DNA from: Hyphomicrobiaceae bacterium
Lineage (GTDB): Bacteria > Pseudomonadota > Alphaproteobacteria > Rhizobiales > MH13
DNA: 5,270 nt
Direction of reading: 5' to 3'
Assembly: GCA_020442235.1 (NCBI GenBank)
Contig: JAGRKQ010000234.1
Span: 1-5,270 of the forward strand
The notes beneath the pieces were generated by a model. That model saw only the letters and a program-made list of their open reading frames with translations. It did not search any database and had not been told where the DNA came from. Shown in pieces: positions 1 through 5,270 of this stretch. Position 1 is the first letter of the stretch. Every line of letters begins with the position of its first letter. The position numbers and the translations under genes were made by a program.

Positions 1-1245
1 ATTGCCCAGGCCTATGCCGGCCATCAGTTCGGCGGTTTCGTGCCCCAGCTCGGCGATGGCCGGGCCGTGCTTCTCGGCGAGATCCTGGCGCCCGATGGCG
101 CCCGCTTCGACGTGCAGCTCAAGGGCTCCGGCCCGACACCCTTCTCCCGGCGCGGCGATGGCCGGGCCGCCATCGGCCCGGTGCTGCGCGAGGTCATCCT
201 CAGCGAGGCGATGGCCGCGCTCGGCGTGCCGACGACCCGCGCCCTTGCCGCCCTCGCCACCGGCGAGGCGGTGCTGCGCGACCAGATCCTGCCCGGCGGC
301 GTTCTGACGCGCATCGCCTCAAGCCACATCCGCGTCGGCACCTTCGAGTATTTTGCCGCGCGCGGCGACACGGAGGCACTCTCCCTTCTCGTCCGTCACG
401 CGCTTGACCGGCACGATCCCGACGCGGCCGATGCCGAGCGGCCGGCCCTCGCCCTGATCGAGGGCGTCGTCAGCCGTCAGGCCGATCTTGTCGCCCGCTG
501 GATGGGGATCGGCTTCATCCACGGCGTGATGAACACCGACAACACGGCGATTTCCGGCGAAACCATCGACTACGGGCCCTGCGCCTTCCTCGATGAGTAT
601 GACCCGGCCAAGGTGTTTTCCTCCATCGATCGGGAGGGGCGCTATGCCTATGCCAACCAGCCGCGCATCCTGTTGTGGAATCTCGCCCGGATGGCCGAAG
701 CCCTGATCCCCCTGATCGACCTTGACGAAGAGCGTGCCGTGACCCTGGCAAGCGATGCGGTCAATGCCTTTCCCGATCGCTTCCGCAGCGCCTGGCGTTT
801 GGTCTTTGCCGCAAAGCTCGGCCTTGATGCACCGGACGAGACCGATGACGACCTCATCATGGCTTTCCTGACGCTGCTGGCCGACAGCAAGACCGATTTC
901 ACCCTGGCTTTCCGCGCGCTGACCGAAGCTTCAAGCGGTTCCGAAGCGCCGCTTCAGGCTCTCGTCGGTGGCGAGCGGCTGGAGAACTGGCTGGCCGTCT
1001 GGCGTCAGCGCATCGGCACGCCGCAACAGGCGCAGGCCCGCATGGCAGCAGCAAACCCGGTGCGCATTCCGCGCAATCATCAGGTCGAGCGCGCGCTGAA
1101 AGCGGCCGAAGCCTTCGACATCGCCCCTTTCGAGGCGCTGATGGCGGCGCTGGCCGAACCCTTCCGTCCCGACCCTGCCCTCGCGGCCTATGAAACCCCG
1201 CCCGCCCCAGGCGAAGCGGTCACGCGCACCTTCTGCGGCACCTGA
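1..1245 (+). CDS. selO: Protein adenylyltransferase SelO (YdiU/UPF0061 family), 5' end outside window
   Basis: SelO has a kinase-like fold but transfers AMP from ATP to Ser, Thr or Tyr of target proteins, and is linked to oxidative stress responses. The frame is open from base 1, so the gene starts to the left. The visible 414 residues lack roughly the first 70-85 of a usual 480-500. Direct evidence starts with the opening motif [17 protein letters not shown], then [16 protein letters not shown] with the expected nucleotide-binding Lys (fragment residue 41) and the helix Glu of LREVILSE (residue 64). HGVMNTDN follows, then IDYGP. D180, N181 and D190 have the same spacing as the family's catalytic Asp and metal-binding Asn/Asp (252, 253, 262 in the Pseudomonas syringae protein). 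[11 protein letters not shown] near the C-terminus is also typical. The protein ends FCGT, with Cys third from the end as in the redox-regulated family members. The gene converges on copD with three bases between the stops. The fragment looks intact. Confidence 0.97.
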   Translation: MAQAYAGHQFGGFVPQLGDGRAVLLGEILAPDGARFDVQLKGSGPTPFSRRGDGRAAIGPVLREVILSEAMAALGVPTTRALAALATGEAVLRDQILPGGVLTRIASSHIRVGTFEYFAARGDTEALSLLVRHALDRHDPDAADAERPALALIEGVVSRQADLVARWMGIGFIHGVMNTDNTAISGETIDYGPCAFLDEYDPAKVFSSIDREGRYAYANQPRILLWNLARMAEALIPLIDLDEERAVTLASDAVNAFPDRFRSAWRLVFAAKLGLDAPDETDDDLIMAFLTLLADSKTDFTLAFRALTEASSGSEAPLQALVGGERLENWLAVWRQRIGTPQQAQARMAAANPVRIPRNHQVERALKAAEAFDIAPFEALMAALAEPFRPDPALAAYETPPAPGEAVTRTFCGT

Positions 1246-1248
1246 CCA

Positions 1249-2133
1249 TCAGGCCGGAGGCGGCGTCACGGTCGTGAACAGGGCGGTGACGAGAAAGACC
1301 AGCGCTGCAAGAATGCTTTCTACGGTGATGAAGAGCCTTAGCCCGCGCCGCGCGTGCGGATCGCCGGCAAGAAGACGACGCGTCCAAAACTCCCGGTTCG
1401 CAAGCGCCAGACACAGCATGCCGGCGACCAGAGCAAGCTTCAGCATCAGGAGGCGGCCATAAGGGCTGGTCACCAGCGGCTCCACCCCCCCGACAATCCT
1501 CAAGGCCATGAGGGTGCCCAGCACCACAAGGACAAGCACGCCAAGGCCGGCACGGCGGCCAAAGCCCTGCGAGATCCGCCCGGCAGTCAGCGCATCGCCG
1601 CGGGTGGCCCGTATGAGCGGCCAGAACGCCCCGATCCAGTAGGCCGCCGCCGCCGCATGCACGCTCACTTCCAGGGCCGGGATGAGGCTGTCCATGTTGG
1701 CGGCATGGCCGCGCAGCGCGAAGGAGGCCGCGACCAGTCCGGCACCAACAAGGCTTGCGGCGCGAAAGAACCGCCCCGGCAGCACGATCACCGCCAGAAG
1801 CAAAAGCCCGGCCAGCCGCACCAGAACGCTTGCCCCGAGGGGGCTGTCGATGACCAGCGACAGCATCTGCGGATCGACGGCCCCTTCGGGCATGCCGCCC
1901 ATCAGGAAGACCGCACGCACCGGCACCCGCAAGGCCGCTGCGAGAGCCGCAAGAAGCGCGATCCAAAGAACGGCCCGGGCCAGAACCAGCCGTTCCCGAC
2001 TGTCCAGCCCGGCCAAGAGAAAGATCTGAAGCACCGTTCCGCAGACGAGCAGTGCCATACCGCTCGCCAACGCTTTCAGGAGAACCGAGAGCACCTGGAC
2101 GGGATCGAGGATCGCGGCAAGAATCTCCGCCAC
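1249..2133 (-). CDS. copD: CopD family copper homeostasis membrane protein
   Basis: CopD proteins sit in the inner membrane and work with periplasmic CopC in copper uptake or resistance. The direction of transport differs between studies and cannot be told from sequence. The 294-residue protein has about eight hydrophobic segments, near 13-41, 48-70, 100-118, 124-141, 153-175, 195-212, 228-246 and 266-288. Family-typical features are the loop MPEGAVDPQMLSLVIDSPLG (81-100), GHAANM (142-147), H159 with the nearby YWIGAFWPL (165-173), and MLKLALVAGMLCLALANRE (230-248). H143, M147 and H159 are plausible copper ligands, by inference. The start is GTG, supported by GAGG (2144-2141) seven bases upstream, which overlaps the copC stop codon, so translation is probably coupled to copC. 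No nearby ATG fits better. Confidence 0.93.
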   Translation of the reverse strand: MAEILAAILDPVQVLSVLLKALASGMALLVCGTVLQIFLLAGLDSRERLVLARAVLWIALLAALAAALRVPVRAVFLMGGMPEGAVDPQMLSLVIDSPLGASVLVRLAGLLLLAVIVLPGRFFRAASLVGAGLVAASFALRGHAANMDSLIPALEVSVHAAAAAYWIGAFWPLIRATRGDALTAGRISQGFGRRAGLGVLVLVVLGTLMALRIVGGVEPLVTSPYGRLLMLKLALVAGMLCLALANREFWTRRLLAGDPHARRGLRLFITVESILAALVFLVTALFTTVTPPPA

Positions 2134-2142
2134 ACCGCTGCC

Positions 2143-2493
2143 TCAGGGTTCGACGGAAAACCCGAACCGGCCCTGAAGCGGATGGCCATCGGCGGAAAGG
2201 CCCCGCCACTCGACCTCATAGGCGCCGGCGCCCATTGCTCCAGGTTCGGCGGTAAAGCGCACAAGCGGGCGCATGCGGTCAGCCGTTTCCAGGGACACCA
2301 CTTCGCCTTGCGCGTTCTTCAGCGCGATATAGGTGACCTGCGTCTGCGCATCGAAGGTGAGCACGATCTCTTCCGGACTTGCGGAAAGCACGGCGCCATC
2401 TTCTGGCACCGTCATGCGCCTCTGCGAATGCGCGGCGGCCGGCAGGATTGCGCCGGCAAGAAAGACGACAAGAGCAAGGGCGATGGTTTTCAT
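2143..2493 (-). CDS. copC: CopC family periplasmic copper-binding protein
   Basis: CopC is a small periplasmic beta-barrel that binds copper and hands it to, or takes it from, CopD. The 116-residue precursor begins with a Sec signal peptide (residues 1-21, cleavage expected after LPAAA). The mature protein would then start at H22. The Cu(II) site known in the family uses the N-terminal His plus an Asp-X-His pair. Here these are H22 and D102-G-H104, giving mature positions 1, 81 and 83, almost the spacing of characterised CopC proteins. EDGAVLSASPEEIVLTFD (31-48) and SADGHPLQGRFGFSV (100-114) are classic CopC signatures. The Met-rich Cu(I) site of plasmid-borne pseudomonad CopC is absent, so this is the Cu(II)-only type. 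The ATG start has GAGGGG about eight bases upstream. The gene lies 33 bp after the cytochrome gene and 9 bp before copD. Confidence 0.95.
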   Translation of the reverse strand: MKTIALALVVFLAGAILPAAAHSQRRMTVPEDGAVLSASPEEIVLTFDAQTQVTYIALKNAQGEVVSLETADRMRPLVRFTAEPGAMGAGAYEVEWRGLSADGHPLQGRFGFSVEP

Positions 2494-2526
2494 GGCGGTT
2501 TCCCCTCGTATTTCTTATGAGCCGCG

Positions 2527-2940
2527 TCAGTTTATGCCGGCAGCTCTTTGCAAAGCCCTGACATGGGCGACAATTTCAGCCACCGCCTGATCGGATACGC
2601 CGGGCAGGGGCGGCATGTTGCCATAGGGCCAGTGATGCGCCCGCACACCGTTGCGAACCGCAAGCAGGAACGCAACGTCGCCGTGGTGAGAGGGTTCATA
2701 GACAGGGTGAACGAGCGGGGGGCCGGCATCCGTTCCCTGCGCCTGCGCCCCATGGCAGCGGGCGCAATTCTCGGCAAAAAGCGCAGCCCCGAGCGTCGGC
2801 CCTCCGACCGTTTGCACCGCCGTCCTGCCTGCTGCCGGGACGGCACGCTCACCCGATACGCCCGCATCCTCCTCCCGCAAAAAGGAAAAGGCCGCGACCG
2901 CGACAATCGCAACGGCGGCAATCAGAACGAGACGTCGCAT
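2527..2940 (-). CDS. Small c-type cytochrome, membrane-anchored or secreted, first gene of the copper unit
   Basis: This monoheme cytochrome c would act in the periplasm as an electron carrier. From the ATG it has 137 residues. An N-terminal hydrophobic stretch (about 5-21) follows two Arg and has no clear cleavage site, so it is probably an anchor, and a low-complexity linker comes next. The heme attachment motif is CARCH (residues 59-63 from this start), with GPPLVHPVYEPSHHGD after it and the probable axial Met in GNMPP (M109). The stretch SHHGD...GVRAHHW carries several His beyond the heme ligand. The start is uncertain: GTG at 2943 would add one Met, but AGGA at 2951-2948 is seven bases from the ATG at 2940, which I prefer. 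It precedes copC in the same orientation, so a role in copper redox chemistry or electron supply is inferred. Its actual partner is unknown. Confidence 0.92.
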   Translation of the reverse strand: MRRLVLIAAVAIVAVAAFSFLREEDAGVSGERAVPAAGRTAVQTVGGPTLGAALFAENCARCHGAQAQGTDAGPPLVHPVYEPSHHGDVAFLLAVRNGVRAHHWPYGNMPPLPGVSDQAVAEIVAHVRALQRAAGIN

Positions 2941-3015
2941 CACCGTGTCCTTCCTTGCAACGACACCCGGTCATCCGCCGGATACGCCTGGGCCGGAAAC
3001 ACCAAACACCGTCCT

Positions 3016-4230
3016 TCACGCATTGGCCGCCTCGGCGAAGACGAGGATCAGCACAGCCAGAAAGATGCCCGCACCATAGACCGCCATGCGCAAGGCATCG
3101 CCCCGGCGCCGTGCGACCAGAACGGCGATCAGCGCCGTCAGCCCATAATAGAGAACGAAGGCCCTGGAAGCATAGGCGACGATCTGGAAGATGTCCGCGC
3201 TCCAGGTGATCGCGGCGGCGGCCAAAGCGGTCGCCAGCGTTCCGGCCTTCATCGGGATGCGGTGGCCGCTGACATCGCCGATCAGACCGCCCGCCCCACC
3301 GGCATCGGCAATCGCGGCGGAAAACTGCGAGGCGAGTGCGGCCAGAATGAGCATCGGCCCGACAAGGACCGCCAGCGGGCGCAGCATGTCGATGATCGCC
3401 GTTTCCGCCCCGTTCTGCGGCATCGCCCCCTCGAAGAACGGCGCGCCCAGAAGGATGAAGACGAGATAGATCAGCGTCGAGATCACCTGCGCGCGGAACA
3501 TGGTGCGCACCCGTGTCGGGGCATCATATTCAGCATCGAGATAGCGCGAGGTCTCAAAACCCTGCACGAGGATCAGAAGACCGAGCACGGTCGGCGCGGC
3601 ATCCCAGCCCGGCAGGGGACGCGCAAAGGCCCGGGCAAGCCCTGTCTCGACGGCCGAAAGCCCAAGCGCGGCGATGAGCCCGGCAATGACGGCGAGCTTG
3701 ATGGCGACCGAAGGCACCTCCAGCCGCTCCAAAGCCTTGAGGCCGCCAAAGGCCCCGACGATGCCGATCAGCGCAATCGCGCCGGTGGCGACAAGACGGA
3801 TCGCCCCTTCGTCGGTGACGTCGAAAAGCCTGAGCCCGAAGGCCGCCAGAAGATTGAGGTAATAGGCAACGGAAACGAAATAGGCGAGCGCCAGCGCCAG
3901 ATCGCCCGCCTTGTCGAGATAAAGCTCATGGGCCGGCACGCCGCCGGTTCCCTTCAGCGGATCGAAGGCGGTGATGAGATAACGGTTCGCCGAACCGTAA
4001 AGAAAGGCCGCTGCGCACAGCCCCGCCATGGCGGCGAGCGCCAGCGGGCCGGCAGCCTCGTATAGGATCGGCCCGGCGATCAGGAAGCCCGAACCGATGA
4101 TCGAGGCAAGCGGCGTCACCGTCGCCCGCCAGGCCGGAGCCCCGGAAAGGCGCGGCCAGAACAGAACGGCAAGCGCGGCCAGCGCCACGATCAGCAGCGT
4201 CAGATTGGCGGGGGACAAAAAACCGGGCAT
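3016..4230 (-). CDS. APC superfamily permease-like membrane protein, substrate unknown
   Basis: The protein is 404 residues with about 11-12 hydrophobic segments, near 8-26, 38-57, 63-81, 110-136, 145-164, 174-192, 212-226, 247-263, 286-306, 330-350, 354-373 and 380-397. TPLASIIGSGFLIAGPIL (39-55) resembles the broken first helix of the amino acid-polyamine-cation (APC/LeuT-fold) carriers, whose GSG-type motif contacts the substrate backbone. LVQGFETSRYLDAEY (221-235) sits where the second broken helix would be. I cannot name a substrate. Position downstream of amtB-glnK hints at a nitrogen compound, but a probable terminator lies between, so this is weak. The ATG has only AAGG two bases upstream, a poor ribosome site. 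A much better AGGAG (4268-4264) serves a GTG in another frame, so the N-terminus deserves care. No in-frame start codon exists between this ATG and the in-frame TAG at 4269-4267. Confidence 0.85.
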   Translation of the reverse strand: MPGFLSPANLTLLIVALAALAVLFWPRLSGAPAWRATVTPLASIIGSGFLIAGPILYEAAGPLALAAMAGLCAAAFLYGSANRYLITAFDPLKGTGGVPAHELYLDKAGDLALALAYFVSVAYYLNLLAAFGLRLFDVTDEGAIRLVATGAIALIGIVGAFGGLKALERLEVPSVAIKLAVIAGLIAALGLSAVETGLARAFARPLPGWDAAPTVLGLLILVQGFETSRYLDAEYDAPTRVRTMFRAQVISTLIYLVFILLGAPFFEGAMPQNGAETAIIDMLRPLAVLVGPMLILAALASQFSAAIADAGGAGGLIGDVSGHRIPMKAGTLATALAAAAITWSADIFQIVAYASRAFVLYYGLTALIAVLVARRRGDALRMAVYGAGIFLAVLILVFAEAANA

Positions 4231-4259
4231 GGCCTTGGCGTGCGGGGCGGAACGATCAC
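4200..4259 (-). other. Possible 19-codon leader frame overlapping the permease start
   Basis: A GTG at 4259 is preceded by AGGAG (4268-4264) with a four-base gap. It opens a 19-residue frame rich in Pro (VIVPPRTPRPCPVFCPPPI) ending in TGA at 4202-4200, and it overlaps the first ten codons of the permease in a different frame. It could couple translation to the weakly signalled permease ATG, or be chance. It could also be the true N-terminus, if the run of six T (4223-4218) has lost one base. It is recorded because it may decide the start of the downstream gene. Confidence 0.25.
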
Positions 4260-4285
4260 CGCACTCCTAAGCCATTGGCGCTGCG

Positions 4286-4320
4286 TGGCAAGAAGAAAGG
4301 GCGCAAGCGCAGCGCCCCTT
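4286..4320 (-). terminator. Probable intrinsic terminator after glnK
   Basis: On the - strand, the arms AAGGGGCGC (4320-4312) and GCGCCCTTT (4304-4296) can form a nine-pair stem including one G-U, closed by a seven-base loop. The stem begins 11 bases after the glnK stop. The second arm ends in TTT and runs into CTTCTT, a T-rich but imperfect tail. This fits a rho-independent terminator ending the amtB-glnK transcript, with possible readthrough into the permease because the T tract is interrupted. Confidence 0.65.
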
Positions 4321-4331
4321 CCCCGCGCCGC

Positions 4332-4670
4332 TCAGAGCGCGTCGTCGCCGGTCTCGCCGGTGCGGATGCGCATGACGCTCTCGATCGTCGAGACGAAGAT
4401 CTTGCCGTCGCCGATCTTGTTCTGTCCGGCCGCTTCGCGGATCGCGCCGACGACCCGCTCGGCCACAGCGTCGGCGACGGCGATCTCCACCTTCACTTTC
4501 GGAATGTAGCTGATCTGATATTCCGCGCCGCGATAGATCTCGGTGTGGCCTTTCTGGCGGCCATAGCCCTTCACCTCGGTCGCCGTCAGCCCCTGCACGC
4601 CGAGCGCGCCCAGCGCCTCGCGCACCGCATCGAGCTTGAACGGCTGAATGATGGCCATGATCATCTTCAT
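4332..4670 (-). CDS. glnK: PII nitrogen regulatory protein (GlnK type)
   Basis: PII proteins are cytoplasmic trimers that sense ATP/ADP and 2-oxoglutarate, are uridylylated by GlnD when nitrogen is scarce, and in the unmodified form plug the AmtB ammonium channel. The 112-residue length is the family norm. The T-loop holds YRGAEY with the uridylylation Tyr at residue 51, preceded by GYGRQKGHTEI. Q39, K58, K90, R101 and R103, which bind nucleotide or 2-oxoglutarate in the family, are all present. The second PII signature is DGKIFVSTIESVMRIRTGE (88-106). Residue 9 is Gln, whereas a Lys is usual in the IIKPFKL motif. The start is well supported, with AGGAG (4683-4679) eight bases before the ATG. 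The gene begins 15 bp after the amtB stop, so the two are surely co-transcribed. Adjacency to amtB favours GlnK over GlnB. Confidence 0.96.
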   Translation of the reverse strand: MKMIMAIIQPFKLDAVREALGALGVQGLTATEVKGYGRQKGHTEIYRGAEYQISYIPKVKVEIAVADAVAERVVGAIREAAGQNKIGDGKIFVSTIESVMRIRTGETGDDAL

Positions 4671-4684
4671 GGGAGGATCTCCTG
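4671..4684 (-). promoter_or_regulatory. glnK ribosome binding site within a possible small hairpin
   Basis: AGGAG at 4683-4679 is the ribosome binding site of glnK. Its GGAG (4682-4679) is complementary to CTCC (4675-4672) across a three-base loop, leaving the ATG next to the stem. The stem is only four pairs, so its effect may be slight. The site starts two bases after the amtB stop codon, allowing translational coupling. Confidence 0.5.
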
Positions 4685-4685
4685 A

Positions 4686-5270
4686 TTAGAGGCGGTAGCC
4701 GGTTTCGCCGTGATGGGCGTAGTCGAGGCCTTCGATTTCTTCCTGCTCGCTGGCGCGCAGCCCGACGACGACGCGGGTGACAAGGACGATGACGACCGTG
4801 GCAAGGATGGACCAGAGAGCCGTCGCGCCGATGCCGATCGCCTGCACGGCGAACTGGCCGCCGATGCTGGCCTCGCCCAGTCCGGTGCCGCCAAGCGAGG
4901 GCGATGCGAGAAAGACGACGCACAGCGTGCCGGTGATGCCGCCGACGCCGTGAACGGCCATGACATCGAGCGAATCGTCGATTCTGAGCCGGTTCTTGAC
5001 CAGTTCCACCGCCAGGTAGCAGACGATGCCGCCGAGAAGGCCGAGCGCGATGCCGCCCATCGGCCCGACCGTGCCGGAGGCCGGCGTGATCGTCGCCAGC
5101 CCGGCGATGGTGCCGGTGACAAGGCCGACAAGGCTCGGCTTGCCGAAGCGCTTCCACTCGATGACCAGCCAGACGAGCGAGGCGGTCGAGGCGGAAAGAT
5201 GCGTGACGAGCAGCGCCATCGCCGCGCTCTGGTTGGCGGCGACCGCCGAGCCGGCATTGAAGCCGAACCA
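4686..5270 (-). CDS. amtB: Ammonium transporter AmtB, 5' end outside window
   Basis: AmtB (Amt/Mep/Rh family) is a trimeric inner-membrane channel that takes up ammonium and is closed by GlnK. The frame is open from the right edge, giving the last 194 residues of a protein usually near 400-450. It opens with WFGFNAGSAVAAN, a hallmark Amt stretch, followed by AMALLVTHLSAS, TITPASGTVGPMGG and DDSLDVMAVHGVGGITGTL. The His of VHGVGG (codon 4952-4950) matches the second of the family's conserved pore twin-His pair (H318 in E. coli). The first His lies outside the window. The cytoplasmic tail GLRASEQEEIEGLDYAHHGE (170-189) is the expected GlnK-binding type. It stops with TAA 15 bp before glnK. The visible part shows no damage. 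ATG codons inside it are internal, not starts. Confidence 0.96.
   Translation of the reverse strand, partial: WFGFNAGSAVAANQSAAMALLVTHLSASTASLVWLVIEWKRFGKPSLVGLVTGTIAGLATITPASGTVGPMGGIALGLLGGIVCYLAVELVKNRLRIDDSLDVMAVHGVGGITGTLCVVFLASPSLGGTGLGEASIGGQFAVQAIGIGATALWSILATVVIVLVTRVVVGLRASEQEEIEGLDYAHHGETGYRL

Noticed and set aside
1354..2520. A 388-codon + strand open frame opposite copC and copD
   Set aside because: Its product is very rich in Arg, Gln, His and Gly without domain character, and it runs antisense across two well-recognised genes. It is a GC-driven shadow.
2970..2984. Small inverted repeat ATCCGCCGGAT upstream of the cytochrome gene as a terminator or operator
   Set aside because: The stem is only four pairs with no T tract, too weak to support a terminator, and no known operator matches.
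2548..4065. A 505-codon + strand open frame opposite the cytochrome and permease genes
   Set aside because: It crosses two real - strand genes and the gap between them, and its hydrophilic, Arg/Gly/Asp-rich composition mirrors antisense reading of membrane-protein codons. No family is recognisable.
4261..4274. A TGGC...TGC pattern on the - strand upstream of the permease, resembling a sigma-54 promoter
   Set aside because: GG and GC are separated by nine bases rather than the required ten, and the flanking bases do not match the consensus.
4267..5157. A 296-codon - strand open frame overlapping amtB and glnK in another frame
   Set aside because: The product is dominated by Arg and His with no recognisable domain, while the overlapped frames encode textbook AmtB and GlnK.
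4686..5219. Treating the ATG at 5219 as the amtB start
   Set aside because: The frame continues upstream to the window edge with the conserved Amt motif WFGFNAGSA, so that ATG is internal.

Overview
The window reads as ordinary chromosomal DNA from a GC-rich alphaproteobacterium, most likely of the Hyphomicrobiales/Rhizobiales type. This rests on the strong G/C third-position bias, the look of the GlnK and SelO proteins, and dense gene packing. The genus cannot be fixed from the sequence. There are six protein genes, two of them cut by the window edges. I see no rRNA, tRNA, CRISPR array, insertion sequence or prophage signature.

Left part, + strand: the 3' portion of selO (bases 1-1245), a pseudokinase-fold protein AMPylase. 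It ends three bases from a gene on the opposite strand.

Middle part, - strand, read from high to low coordinates: a small membrane-anchored or secreted c-type cytochrome (2940-2527), then copC (2493-2143), then copD (2133-1249). The spacings of 33 and 9 bp and the common orientation suggest one transcription unit. CopC has a signal peptide followed by an N-terminal His, plus an Asp-X-His motif, which together form the known Cu(II) site of the family. CopD is the eight-helix inner-membrane partner. The cytochrome has its own histidine-rich segment and is the least explained member. The unit looks like a periplasmic copper-handling module with an attached redox protein.

Right part, - strand: the 3' portion of amtB (ammonium channel, reaching the right edge), glnK (PII signal protein) 15 bp downstream, a probable intrinsic terminator, and then a 404-residue APC-type permease of unknown substrate. 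AmtB and GlnK form the standard ammonium uptake and gating pair, but in the order amtB-glnK, the reverse of the usual proteobacterial glnK-amtB.

Nothing here is clearly a new biological system. The points most worth checking are the cytochrome-copC-copD unit, the amtB-glnK order, the two-cysteine arrangement in SelO, and a short overlapping reading frame with a good ribosome binding site at the start of the permease gene. All intergenic gaps are 101 bp or shorter, so no gene-free stretch exceeds 300 bases.
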